64,000 nucleotides of DNA from Rhodocollybia butyracea (lineage: Eukaryota > Basidiomycota > Agaricomycetes > Agaricales > Omphalotaceae): contig JADNRY010000040.1 in the NCBI GenBank assembly GCA_015501585.1, positions 278,627 through 342,626 on the forward strand. Direction: 5' to 3'. A model generated the notes under the pieces. It worked only from the letters and a program-made list of their open reading frames with translations. It did no database searches and was not told the DNA's origin. Shown piece after piece: positions 12,296 through 24,265 of this stretch (its first letter is position 1; each line of letters opens with the position of its first letter). The translations under genes and the position numbers were made by a program.

Positions 12296-13801
12296 TCAAC
12301 GAAATGGCAGGACTCTTTGTCTTCCTAGGCGTTCCGGTTCCTTCAACAAGATGGCTTGTGATTTGTGCAACTGCTGTCGTATATGTAGGACAACTCTGCT
12401 GGTCAGCAAAGTTTGGATCACTCGCTGATGCGTAAGGAAAAGGGTCTCGAGATCATGCTGTGCCAGAGGATAAGCCAATGTGACAAGTTCCAGGATGCAA
12501 GCACTCACTGGCAGTAGTAGAACGGTGAGCAAATTTGCCACTGACAGCCCTGATATGCCGGATGGAATGGTAAGTTTCACAATGGAAAGGGAATAGTTGT
12601 ACATATTCACCAAAGATAAACAGATAATAAGTGATACCTAGAAATCAAAAATCAGTAGAATCATAATAAAAATAGTTGGCCATTACCGTCTCTGTATATG
12701 ATGGTGGTCAACGCTGACCAATTTCCTGAGCGGACTAAGTATACACAGGCTTGAGAACAAGCCAAGGTCAACAGCGAGAAAAAAATAACACACAATAAGG
12801 GAGGCCAGGGATCAACATCAGTGTCAGGATCACTGGGACCATTTGTCAACTTTACTGAACTGAAAAAGTTACACATACATCAACTCACCTGCTTCAAGAA
12901 CCATCAAGATCACCCAAACCAAGAAGTACATCGATTCGGTGCCCAGTATTGCACATCCAACATGCGGGACGGGAGAAGGGATAGCTAGGAAGGGGGTGAA
13001 GAATGAGCATTCAAGATTTCATTAGTACTAGTAGTATAGACGCAACCTACATATCTGTGAATTGAGATAGAGATATGTGATGTAAAAAATGGGCACACAG
13101 CATCCCACAAAGAATATGGGGAGGCCAATGGTTAATCTGATATCTTTTCCCCAAAGTGCCCAGGTGCGCATCATTAAGATAACTATAGCTTCACATAAGT
13201 GTCTAGCGAACCAAGGATACAGGAATCGATTTGACAAGTACCATCTGTTAGGATCATCCCCGTCAGATACATCCCTATTCAGGGTGAAAACATCAGACAA
13301 ACGGGCACATAAGAACTACTTAAGCCCAACACTTACATCCACCAATGTTGTACAGGATATGACACATATTTGGTTCCAAAGGTTCAACAAAGTACACTGG
13401 AAGTATTGTTCAGTATCAGATATTATCAAGCAATTGACACATCATCCTTGCCTACAAATATAAGGCCAATTGTGTCAACAAGTGGCATGTATCGTTGGAT
13501 GATGTAGAGCACATCCAGCGGTCGTAGCTTCTTGGACCAGACAACATCCAACTCCACTGGAAGCATAAGCATCCAGTCATACAGGAAAAGCATGGCGCCT
13601 GATACTGTTTCAATTTTTGAGTATGAGTATGAGGATAGTGATGGAAGATACTATAGTACACACCAAGAGCATACTAGAAAAGAAACATGAAGAGAATGTT
13701 CAGCAGATACAGAGGGAAACTGTAGTGTGAAGTACCGATGTCAATGTCCTATCATCAAGATATGTGGCTACTTCTTCTGGCGTTAGAGAGATGGCAGTCA
13801 T
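12296..13801 (-). CDS. DUF6533-like multi-pass membrane protein, copy 2
   Basis: Starts at 13801 with MTAISLTPEEVATYL. The signature exon (about 13620-13461) reads FLYDWMLMLPVELDVVW and YIIQRYMPLVDTIGL. The exon at about 13190-13028 gives IVILMMRTWALWGKDIR and a hydrophobic run ending YLYLNSQ. The exon at 12876-12690 gives WSALTTIIYRDG. The last exon (12613-12296) gives LSVANLLTVLLLP and RVIQTLLTSRVVLHIR, both typical of the C-terminal half of DUF6533 proteins. Donor and acceptor sites flank most blocks. Of the copies here it is the most complete, but an intact reading frame across all junctions was not proven. Confidence 0.62.
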
Positions 13802-14078
13802 GAAAAAACCCTCAAGTAATATCGCGGTATAAACAACACAAAAGGTGGGACCAAACCTATTTATCAGGTTTGAGGAAAGACTCCTGCTAAGATGTCATCA
13901 ACGATGACCTGTGTTGTGAAGATATCCAGTGGAGGTCCAGGGACCAGAATGGTCCAAATTTTAGCACAAGTGTTGTATTTCGCCGATCGGATATGATACA
14001 ACTCCGGTTGTACTTCAAACTAGTTGTTACTCATCTGGTTAGTGATACTCCGTATGTACCCCTTAGATATATTTAGAG

Positions 14079-14208
14079 TATACTAATCAGCAAAACGTGT
14101 ATGCACGGGAAGGCTGAAGCCGCTTTCCGGCACTGTCCAGCGCTGGGAGCCGCTGGAAACGGCTACATGGTGCCTGACAATAGCTCTAACATTTTGCTGA
14201 TTAGTATA
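14079..14208. mobile_element. 130-bp MITE candidate
   Basis: A 17-bp perfect terminal inverted repeat (TATACTAATCAGCAAAA at 14079-14095 and its complement at 14192-14208) encloses about 96 bp that itself contains GC-rich inverted words (CCGCTTTCC, GCCGCTGGAAA). If the outer TA on each side is the target duplication, it fits a Tc1/mariner-type MITE. It carries no coding sequence. Confidence 0.6.
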
Positions 14209-15081
14209 AGGCTTTCTCCGAGACCAGTACATATAGTTTGCATATAGTTATCTTCTGCTATTGAGCCTCACGGACTACTCCAGTCCTTGCGCCAGACACC
14301 TACAACACCAAGTAGGTAATAGATATACCTTGTGAAAAATTTTAACTTTTCAAGAGTGGCTTACATTGTCCATTACGCCTCTCACTTGCCAATCAACAAA
14401 GATAAAGTTCCGCCAACTCACTTAGCCTCACTAGTACTTAGAATGACGCCGATGATGCTGTCTTCAAACCCCAATCAAACCCGCTAGGACTTGATGCGAT
14501 CTGATATGAAGGAGCTAATTCCGACGATTCCTGATCCGCCTTGCTCACTTTCGGCCAAGCGCCTTTGAAAAGTTCGATAAGCCGAGTTCATCAAAGGACG
14601 GTCCCTGTTATGCCAAAGAAAAACTCCAAACTTAAATAGAGAAAAAGAGTATATTTGTGATATGTACCCATGGAAAGTCCCGTAAAAGACAACACTGTTG
14701 CTCTTCAACCATTTTCAAGAAATGGAGAGATACATCGAGGCATTGTGATGCCGTTGGCACCGGGGTCATGCAGATACTTTGCTTCAAACCCTAAACGCTT
14801 GGTGCTCTCTACTTGGTCCCAGATATGGCGTGTCATGGGTGGCTGTGGTCTAGTTCCTGAAACTTTGAAGTTTTGAACAATGACTGGTGAGGTATGCTCT
14901 GCCTTCAGGTACCTGGAGATGATTGAGTTTCTTCATTTGCCGAAAGTAAGAGTACTGGTCCTGGTAAGAGCCAGGGTTAAAGTTGTTCATCCTTCTCCTT
15001 TGAAGTTTTTGAAGCTCCGTACTGCACACAAAGAAAGTATCTAGAATGGGCTAGTAATTTGCATTCATAATATCCGTTTTT
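14209..15081. other. No recognised gene
   Basis: Short frames occur on both strands (14484-14708 minus, 14670-14876 plus) and overlap each other. No domain was seen. Confidence 0.3.
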
Positions 15082-16170
15082 TTAGCTGATGGTTTCGAAA
15101 ATACCAGATGAATGCAAGATGGGAACTAGTAGGCGCTTTGGGGGCATTGTTACTGCCACTGGCACGGCACTCGGCAATAAGATGTAGCCAAGGCTGGAAG
15201 CTGAAGCGTTGGGATAGTTTGCGCGGCTGATCATATACGGAGGATGGCTTTGCTGGTCAGGAGTCAGGACCGCCCGCAGGCCCGCATCACTCGCGGGAAA
15301 AATTATGCTGAGCCAGAGGATAAAGATAAACTGACATGACAAGTCTGAGAACGCAAGGTTGTTGCAAGGCAGTAGTAGAACGGCGACTAAATTCACCGAC
15401 AACGTTTGATCACATATCGGGGAATGGTAAGTATCATCTCGAAAAGAATATAGTTGTGGTTATTCATAGAGAAAAGAGTAAATGATACCTGAAAAGTCAG
15501 TCGAATCACATCTTTGAAGTAGGGCGACTAGTCCTCACCGTCTCGGTACACTATGGTGCTCAAAGCTGACCAATCTCTTGAAAGACTATATGAGGCAACC
15601 CTATAGGCACGAATTCAGAAAACGCCAAGGCCCGATTGAGAGTGAAAAACAACACACAAAAAGCGAGGCCTGGGATCAGCAGCAGTACCAAGATTCCTGG
15701 AGGGAATCATCGGTGACTCACTGAACCAGAAAACGTGTCAAAACATAAGTAAACTCACCTAGCTCGTAAACCGTTAAGATCATCCAGTACAAGAACAGTA
15801 TCGATTTATCGCCCAGAATCACGCATCCAATCTCCGGGAAGAGAGAAGGGCTATCTAACATATATACTACGTAGAAGGACTCGGAATCAAGCTTGTACAG
15901 CGCGACTTACATGTCTGCGAATTGAGGAATAGGTGCATAATGCAAAAATTCGATGCCCAGCAATCAAAATGAATATCACAAGATTCACAAGGCTGATAGT
16001 CTCCGTAGTGCTGTAGTGCGCAGGTGCGTATCGTTAAGACCAGTCCCACTGTACTTAATACCGCTATAGCTTTGCATCAGTATCCGAGAACCAAGGAACC
16101 CAGGATATGGGGATTTATTCAACGAGTAAATACCTTCCGTTAGGGCTATCCCTGTTCGATGTTGAGAACG
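15082..16170 (-). pseudogene. DUF6533-like gene, copy 3, degenerate
   Basis: Recognisable pieces are GIALTEGIY (about 16150), a degenerate LNDTHLRT stretch where the other copies have VLTMRTCAL, SALSTIVYRDG (about 15560-15530) and NLVAVLLLPCN (about 15400-15360). The ALWGKD motif is lost and the frame is broken between blocks. The 5' exons with the FLYDW signature are missing: upstream of 16170 the sequence diverges from copies 1 and 2. This is the most decayed of the three long copies. Confidence 0.55.
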
Positions 16171-16738
16171 GACCGCCGGTCCGACGACGGTTGTTTCGGC
16201 AAGCAGCACCACCGGCATGATACCCGCCACCCCGTGTCTTACTGTATTTGTTATTACTTTACTATGAGTCTGTGGAGAGAGCGAGTTTTTCAAGTTTTTT
16301 CAAGATGCGAAAAGAGAGAAAAAAGAGAAAGAAAGAAAGATTTTATTCACCTTGTAGGGACCTATTTCCCAAGTTTTCTTTTCGAAACTCAATGGAATGA
16401 ATAAGGTACGTGCTCCTTGCCGTCAGTCCCCTTTTGGATTTCAAGTTGTTTTCAAGTTCTCGAGTCATGAGTCTCAAAATAGAAGTTTGGACTCACGACC
16501 CAGCCAATGAGAATCAAGATGACAAATATAAAGACGGTCTGTACAAGGTGCCGTTGCAGCGACGTTCTTCATTTGCCTGTTCTTGCTCATTATTGGGCTT
16601 TTCCATACTAATAACATTTTATTATATATCGCAGTGACTGATTACTAGCTGTATACTAATTATTTCGCATTTTAATGGTTAATTTGATACAATAAACAAC
16701 TCTTCCAATAGTCTCCTCTAAGCAGACAGAACACTGAC
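16171..16738. other. No recognised gene up to the CACTA left end
   Basis: An A/G-rich tract (GAGAAAAAAGAGAAAG and similar, about 16310-16340) and short frames only. Confidence 0.3.
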
Positions 16739-16772
16739 CACTATGAGCCTCAGACAGGGTTAAGCTAACCCG
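16739..16772 (+). repeat. Left terminal inverted repeat of the CACTA element
   Basis: Begins CACTATG and pairs with 22819-22852 with six mismatches in 34 bp. Confidence 0.8.
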
Positions 16773-16929
16773 TTTGCCGAGTGAAAGTAACCAGGTTCCG
16801 TCTCAACGGTTACTTTTGGGTTAACCCCAACCGAGTGAAGTCAACCCGGTAACTCTTTCGGGATTTTGGGTACTCGAAAACCGAGTTGGTTAACCCGGAC
16901 AAAATAATTAACCCGGTAATAACTAGTTA

Positions 16930-19900
16930 CTATTCCCCCGTTACATAGTACGAGGATTGTAGAGTACCTGTTCGATCAATAACAAAATTACGCATATCAT
17001 TGACAGCCTCAATGCGCCCAATGAGACACTGTACAGCGCTCATATCAACAACTTCGAGAGCTCCCATTTGCTCATAATATGCAGCGCCACTGTGGCTTGT
17101 GGCTTGCACTTGGCAACGATGGATAGCAGCAAGAACGAATGTTGTCTGTGAGTTAAGTCCCAGCTCTTCAGCCGCAGGTAGCGTTACCACCAGAATGTGC
17201 TGAAGTTGCCCGTAAAAGCTTTGTTTCTGGTATACAGGTTGTACCCTGCGCCCCGGGTATTTAAGTCGACAAGCATGTCATACTATGTTCAAAACCTTGA
17301 TTAACTGAATCTAAACTGTATTGCAAGATAACTTACTCGAATGAAGGTTGTATCCTGACGATCTTCAGCAAAGGGAACCAGAGCCGATGCTGCCATTTCA
17401 TCTCCACCGTTCAAGCGGCGAACTTTGGCCCACTGTACGATAGTGTCTATGTCAAGATGTCGCCGTACAACAGCTTTGGTTGTGTCAAATCTCGTGGCAA
17501 AGCAAATGAGTATTTTCTCAATTATGGTTTTTGGGACTGAGGAAGAAGGACGATGCGGGGGCAGAAGAATACAAGATGGATCTGTTAAGCACCCTCAGCA
17601 TTGATACATGTTAAAGAAGAGTAAAAGACGTACATTGCTCAACTGAGAAATGATTAGCAGGCAAGACAGAGCGGGGTACTTTCAGTGAGAGTTCAGATTC
17701 AACACCACAGATAAGTTTGATTTGTGAGAGCTGAGCTTGAAGGACAATGTAATTATCGATGGCTACAAAAGGGTGACAACGACTTTTGATTGCAGGCTGA
17801 AGGCGACCACAATACCGCTCCGTTGGAAAGGCCCAATGAGTCCAGACCGGTCCAATTTCAACGAAAGCATCAGGAACGTGTAAAAGACCATGAATGGTCA
17901 ATGGACAAGCACTAACACGCTCGGGTTCATACTGATAAAAGAGTCTGTTTTGTAACATCAGTAGATATATCATATAACAAAGAAAAATAGATAATAACAC
18001 ACTTCTCGTAGTCCAAAACCCACTTTTGGCATGCTTTACGAAGCTCTTGAATATAAGTTCTATCGATCTCAAACTGTAAACAGTTCTCGACAATCGCAGA
18101 GAAGTCACAAAAGTGACGGTGGTAAATGGAAGAGCAAAATTTGTCCTGAAGCAGCACGGGCCCGATATACAAAAGCCAGAATGACCAGCTATCCGCAGTC
18201 GTTGCTTGCTTGTCATCGGCTACATTTGGTGGGCGCGCACCAAAAACGCCTGGGATAGAAGAGCCGGAAGCGGCGGTAGCTGCTCCAATGGCCTCCCATA
18301 CCTTCTCGTCCAGTTGAAATGAACCTGAATTTCCCTCATTGAGATCCTGAAGTTGCCTGTCCACCAACGCACAAGCAACTTGATGATATTTTCGAAGATG
18401 AGGTGCATAAAGTCATATGGGAAAGACCCCGGAAATGAGAGAGAAGACAAAGCCATGAGTGCCGATGTACCTTTGATCCCATACTCGGTTGCCAACTTTT
18501 CCGACTGAGCCGTATTTGGTGCAAACTGTACCTTCTCTGCTTGTTCCTTCATTTCGGCGTGAGTTCGATGTGGGAGTTGTGAAGGGTCGTATTCTGTGAC
18601 AGATGCTTCGGGGTGTTGCGACCTGTCCAGAGGAACATAGTTTACTTTGCCTCCTGGAGCCTTGATACCACGTATATTGCACAATCTGCATGGACAGACT
18701 CCGTTATGACCTTTCATGCGCATAACCATGGAAATGGCGGGGATATCGCCAAAGACAAGGACAAGGTAGGCATGTAATGCAAAGAGCTCACACAAGCCAA
18801 CATCAAAAGCCTTAACACCCTCTGCCAGGCAAAGAAATTCACGTATCATAGGCCAAATGAAGGAGTCGAAATCTTTTGGTTTATTCAGTCCCGGGATAAC
18901 GCCTAGGCAAAGAATGTATTCAAGATGGAAACAAATCTCAGGGGGAAGGTTGTAATTATACAGAAGGAGAGGCCAGCACATTTTTTTCCGGCGTTTCCAT
19001 GGAGCAAATCCATCTGTGGAAAGACCAAACATGATGTCGCGAGAATCGGAGAAGAAGGTGTGAGAGTGTTCTTCACCATTGATAACTACTTTTTTCCTGC
19101 AGAGACAACGGTAGTGATCCCCATCCATAACATCCTTGACAGTACCGTCTTCTGATGGTTTGTAAGCCCCTCGATACTTGAGCTTATCAATCATGGAAAG
19201 GCTGCAATAGTAAGCGCGGAGGCAAGGGATGATGGGTAAATATGTGAAACGCTTGCATGCTGTCTTTCCGTCAGCACGAAAGCAAGGCTCTTTGCAGTAG
19301 GGACAATGTGTGTTGGAAGTGTGAGAGCCAACGTAACAAACACAAGAGTTTACACAGCAGTCATATGCTTCAGGGGTGAACTGTGAAAGATTCTGCGCTT
19401 GTGCCTTTGTTGACTTCCAGGAGGCAATATCCTCATTTGGAAAGGCAAATTTGAGCTTCGCAAATGTATTGTCAGTCATGTGTGACTCAACTTTGAGAGC
19501 AAAGTGATGCATGGTGGCAAGTTCCTCCTCCGTAAGACTTTGGCCTGTGAAATTGATAAAAAGGGGTAAATACATAGCTTGAATTAACACACGTACCAGA
19601 AACAGCAAGTTCTTGCTCAAGTTGCTCATCAAACAACTCTTCAACAGTGAGGCCACGGTCCAAGTTGAGAGCTTCAAAATCCGATGTTAAATCTTCATTG
19701 TCCATTTCTTTGCTCCAGTTGACTCCATTTTCAGCATTGAGAAGACGATCCCCATCAGGGTCTAAGTCCTCCTCATCGGAATCTTCTGCTGTGGCAGCCC
19801 AGTGACGTTGAGGTGACTGTAGCAGGTCCATGTCCATGTTGTTGGGTTCAAAAGGACACCAACTACTTTCAACAAACGGAGTCTAAAAATGAGGAGTTAG

Positions 19901-20229
19901 CTCCAAAGTATATACAGTATTCGCAAACGCACATTATCAGGAGAGTTATCAGTATCATGCATTTCTACATCGCTTTCCTCTTTGCTTTCATCGTAAGGCA
20001 CATTCTCATCCAAGGGCCCAGGATTTGAAGATGGGTAAGGGTTATTGAATAAGGCAAAAGTGCTGTTTCCAGCAAGATCAAGAGTAGGAAAAACAGCACC
20101 TTGAAGATGACGCTGTTGAGTACGGATATGGACTTTCTTACCACAGTGAACACAGATGACCTTGCCCGTTTCTAATGAAGTCGGTTTTGTGTGAGATTTG
20201 CGGGTTGGTTTCTTTGTTGGGCAACCCAT
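16930..20229 (-). pseudogene. Tnp2-type CACTA transposase, multi-exon with one frameshift
   Basis: The start at 20229 (MGCPTKKPTRK) opens a zinc-finger-like exon (VICVHCGKKV, then H-x-H spacing). An acidic exon follows (19837-19600), then the main Tnp2 exon (about 19540-18340). That exon holds SRDIMFGLSTDGFAPW, LPPEICFHLEYILCLGVIPG and FGDIPAISMVMRMKGHNG, with acidic residues typical of the DDE core. Further exons hold KVWEAIGAATAASGS and a DUF4218-like part (PLTIHGLLHVPDAF, HWAFPTERYCGRLQP). The last exon ends FVIDRTGTLQSS with its stop at 16930. At about 18345 the frame before (LLVRWWTGNF) and after (QDLNEGNSGSF) differ by one base with no convincing intron, so this copy is probably inactive. 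The gene fills the left half of the CACTA element. Confidence 0.85.
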
Positions 20230-20417
20230 GGATGTGGTTCAGACTAGAGCGTGCATCGGCCAGTCACATCAATAGTGCATGTCAGTCATCGCGCGAACAC
20301 ATCAGTCACAAGATGAGAAAAATTCTTGATAAAATCTGTAACATGTTTGAGACAGAAGCAAAAATCTGTATATAATAAACGAGTCTAAGATGCCCAAGTT
20401 CAACTTGGACCACCATC

Positions 20418-21737
20418 ATGTCATCTACTCAATCCTCTCCTGCCATTGAAAAGCAAGCCTCAGCAAAAAAGGACAAGCCAGGGTGAAAAGGTGTGCTTAC
20501 CTTCATCAGAACCCTGTACTAACAACAAAGCTAGTCCCAGTTAACGTTGATAACGCTGCCGCAACTGAAAACAAATCCAACAGTCAACAAAAGAAACGAA
20601 AGAGAAGCAACGCGGGTATGTACCCATAATTAATGCTTCCCAGTTCATACCTTCTTATTGCATTTGCTCCAAAGCCGAAGTGGAAGATCAGCCAGATAAA
20701 AGGTCAAAGAAGACTGGTACATACTCACAAGTGTTCTCTTTACCATTCTCACTACATTGAATAGGCATCAAACTGAAAGTGAAGGTGCCAGCAACCTCGG
20801 GCAGAGACAAGGCAACCCGGGTGCCCCTGGACAATGTCACCCCAACCAATGGTCCTGTTGACTTGAATGCTGAACGTGAGCGAATGATGAAAGAAGTTGA
20901 AGGTTGGTATCTATATTTTGAATATTTGGATGTGTATAATTTACCTGAGCGCTCTAGATAAGCTCAAGGCCATGGCAGAGCAACACGCCACTCACCCACC
21001 TGTCACTGGTACCACCGCCAGTCTTACAGCAGAAAGCATCGGCCAGCAAGTTCAGTCTACGCCTATGAAACCTGCTCAATGGCCCCCAGTTAGAGCTCAT
21101 CACAGAGGTACTTCATGTTTGCTCACCTTGTACAAAATTCTGATTTCACCGCTTCTTGCCCAGCTCATCAGGAATGGCCACCGCAAACAGAAACACCAGC
21201 AGCCACCCGTGCTCCTCTGCTTACTGCGAAGGATTTGGAGGGTCAAGTCACGGTCAATAATCAGCCCGTCGAGGTTATTGATTGTCCTCAAGGAGAAGCC
21301 AGAGATGGTAAGCATGGCTTCTGCCTCCAGGATGCAGTGGATTTGGAACAGAACAACGATGAATATGCATGCTTTCTCGTAAGTCACATGGTTCGCGTTT
21401 GTTCTCACACTCAAGCTCTCTTCTACTTATATTCAAGTCCCGCGTTCATTCCAATGCAGTTCTGGCGCATGTCGACCTCAGCAAGACATACAGACAGCAA
21501 GATCCTGAAATAATTAGTTTGGTTTGTCGAAAGGTAAGCAACTTGTAGACTATTATCCCAGTCATACTAAATACAACATCCTAGACTGCAGTTGATCTCC
21601 CATATTTTGGCAAGAATTGCTTTCCGGGATATTGGGCGACACGAGAAGCACTGAAGCAGTACATCAAAAATCTGCGCAAATATCAAACACGACTCAGTAA
21701 GGCTGTGGTATCTGGACGCAAGTTCAAGAACAGCTGA
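20418..21737 (+). CDS. Second gene of the CACTA element, function unknown
   Basis: Read as a multi-exon plus-strand gene diverging from the transposase, with about 190 bp between starts. The first exon (20418-20482) begins MSSTQSSPAIEKQASA and ends at a GTGAAA donor. The following short exons are Lys/Arg-rich (QQKKRKRSNA, DKRSKKT). Later exons give VPATSGRDKATRVPL, PPVTGTTASLTAESIG and DLEGQVTVNNQPVEV. The last exon gives AVDLPYFGKNCFPGYW and LRKYQTRLSKAV and stops at 21737. I do not recognise a domain. By analogy with En/Spm TnpA it may bind subterminal repeats, but that is inference. Exon limits are approximate. Confidence 0.5.
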
Positions 21738-22818
21738 CGCTTCAGTGGTCCCCAACCTGCGTATGTATCCAATGGCGAAGGCAACAAACAATTTGAAGAC
21801 CCCTCTGGGGATGAGTGTAAGGATTCGGTCAAATCCTTATAGCTGGGGTAGCTTCAATAGAACCGGCACAAACTCAAACTGGGATGCCCAGAATAGTCCT
21901 TGAGAGAGATAGAATTGCAGAAAGGTGGAAGACCGAACATTTGGAAGGTTCCCTGGTGCTCGTAGGCCAGAAGCTGAGGGTGTAAGATGTTACCAAGTTT
22001 GTACTATAACATCCAAGGGACCCATGATCCAAGAATAGGACAAGGGTTTAAGATGATAGAACCATCCCAGGGACCCAGTGGAGATAAAGAAACAGATAGA
22101 ATGAGAAATAGAACCAGAACCAGGAAACACAGTAGTTTGTCAATATAATCAGCCTAAGAGGTACAACTTGTATCGACTGATCTAATATATGTGTTATGTA
22201 AGACATGTCAAGGTCAATGACACACAAGTAAGACTGAGACCATATGAACTAGTAACAACTACTGAGATAGGAAAAGGGGTGAATAGAGGCTAAATGGGCT
22301 AGGGCATGACAATGAGGACCTTGTTGGACTTGGAGGCAATAGTAATGCTGTGGCTGGTCCATCTGGCCACCAGTATGATGACAAGCAGGACCAGGGAGAA
22401 TTTTGGTGAGTTTTTGCACTCTTTGGGAACAACATTCACTTATTTCATGAGTCTAGATTCACGCTGCATGGTAGCACGAGCCCAATACACGCAACGGGCC
22501 ACTCATTTCTTCTCAATTATCAAGCAGAATTTCTTTGTACCATCTATACATTATCTTTCAATAAAATCACTACTGTTTTCAACCTTTCTGCAAGTGAATT
22601 GACTGAGTGAACTTTCAACCTTTCTGCGAGTTAATCAAGCGAGTCAAATCTACCTGTTCACAAGTGAATTTGGGTAAACAACACACACCAAAAACCGGAT
22701 TAGAAACAACATATATTGGGTTAAAATCACTCTATGACAAACAGGTTATTTACACTGTTCTCATGGTTAAACTAATCCGGCACTAGAGTGAAAGTAAACC
22801 GATAGCAAGGTTAATTTT
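21738..22818. other. Non-coding right part of the CACTA element
   Basis: About 1.1 kb without a recognised gene. Near the right end come TTTCAACCTTTCTGC(A/G)AGT repeated twice (about 22575-22635) and GGTTAA-type subterminal repeats. Confidence 0.45.
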
Positions 22819-22852
22819 CGGGTTGGTTTAACCCGGTCTGAGTTGCATAGTG
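22819..22852 (-). repeat. Right terminal inverted repeat of the CACTA element
   Basis: Complement of the CACTATG end; pairs with 16739-16772. Confidence 0.8.
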
Positions 22853-22854
22853 TA

Positions 22855-24252
22855 TATTTTTTAATCAAGGGTGGTCAGGTCCAAGCCCATTTAAACATGT
22901 TTAACTACTGTTGTTTAAACAGTTACTACACCATAACTAAACAACTAACTAAGAAAATTTCAAGTTTAAGTGCCAGCATTTAAACAAAACATTTAAGTGA
23001 GAACATAGTAAACTAATATTTGAACAAACTGTGTGATTTAAACCAGACCTTTGAACAAAGACCGCATCAAAAATCCTCACCATTTAAACTTATGTACACT
23101 AACTTGAAGCTAAACCACAACTTGGCATACTTAGCCTATTATTTAAACACACGCCACACACATGAATCAGACTCACCAAAATTAAGATAACCTGATTAGA
23201 CGGTCAATCACTATCTTGTGGAACAAACCCTGGGACTCTCCCTATTCACTCACTCCAAATCCTTCAGCCTCTGAATGTACAGTTAGATCTTAGTACAGGC
23301 TGCAAGTTTCAGGGACGATCAGGAGCTCAAAAAACTCACCAATTACACATACACTTGTGCAGAGTTGCACTCTATCTGTGGAAGTTGTCAAAATTTTCGA
23401 AATGAGGTGGCTAGCTTGCCCGTAACCAGCCATGGCAAAGGGGTGGTGCTGTTGAAGGCAGTGAAAGTTGACAAGAGAAAAGCAAATAAGCGAAGGTAAT
23501 AGAACTTTTTGAAGTCAGGTTACCAGCTCACAACTACACAATAAAGGTCAAACAATGGCCTACAATGGCCCAAACCGTTCAAAAATTCAAATGTAGTATT
23601 ATTTGATTCTATTGTTCAGCCTGATGCACGTGGCTAGTCCACTGCCATTAGCAAAGTTGGTTCTACTTTGTTTGCCTTTCTCTTGTCAACCATCACCATC
23701 AGCACCACTCACCAGGTACAGGCACCAGACTAGCCACCTCATATCAATGCATGAAGTGAGTAGCGCAGTTGTTACTTATACTTGCTCTGTGGTCATTAGC
23801 TGACAAAATAATGTCAAGGGCAAGTCACAAGCAAGTCAAGACTAGAGGTCAGGAGACAGAAGCAATTGGCGAGGGTTTTAGGTAAGTATGTGCGACTTGT
23901 GAACAGCCTTAGGATGTCATATTCAGGTGCCTTCAACTCTGAATTTGGCCAGAGTCCATGTTTGAACAAAGCATTGTATTTCAAAGTTCAAAACTGTTGT
24001 TTAATTCTGGTTTAAATCATGGTGTGATTTATTCAGCTTTCGTTTAGATCCATTGCTTGAATCTTCTGAGTAAAGTACTTGTTTAAATCTTTTACTTAAA
24101 TCTCTTTGTTTAAATAAATATTGATGAACTGTAAGAACTGTACAATCAGTGTGGAGCAGCGTAGTAGAGCAGAGCTACGGATTAAATACAGTCAGAGATG
24201 ATTTAAACAAGTTTAAAATTACTTGGACATGACCGCCCATAATTAAAAAATA
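22855..24252. mobile_element. Non-autonomous TIR element, about 1.4 kb
   Basis: The ends are inverted copies of about 50 bp. Reading inwards, both begin TATTTTTTAAT and go on to GGG(T/C)GGTCA(G/T)GTCCAAG and TTTAAAC-rich sequence. Both sides are flanked by TA, or TATA if the element is taken as 22857-24250. The interior is AT-rich, full of TTTAAAC words, and has no gene-like frame. The left edge touches the CACTA right end with no base between. A third end of the family lies at 38653. Confidence 0.7.
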
Positions 24253-24265
24253 TAGATCCAGATTC

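Larger units (their letters stand above)
16739..22852. mobile_element. CACTA (CMC/EnSpm) DNA transposon, 6.1 kb, both ends present
   Basis: The left end starts CACTATG at 16739. The right end at 22852, read inwards on the minus strand, also starts CACTATG. Over the first 34 bp the two ends agree at 28 positions, and both go on into GGGTTAA/TTAACCC subterminal repeats. Inside are a Tnp2-type transposase gene on the minus strand and a divergent second gene on the plus strand, the usual En/Spm-like layout. No 3-bp target duplication is visible (GAC on the left, TAT on the right), perhaps because another element abuts the right end. Confidence 0.82.
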
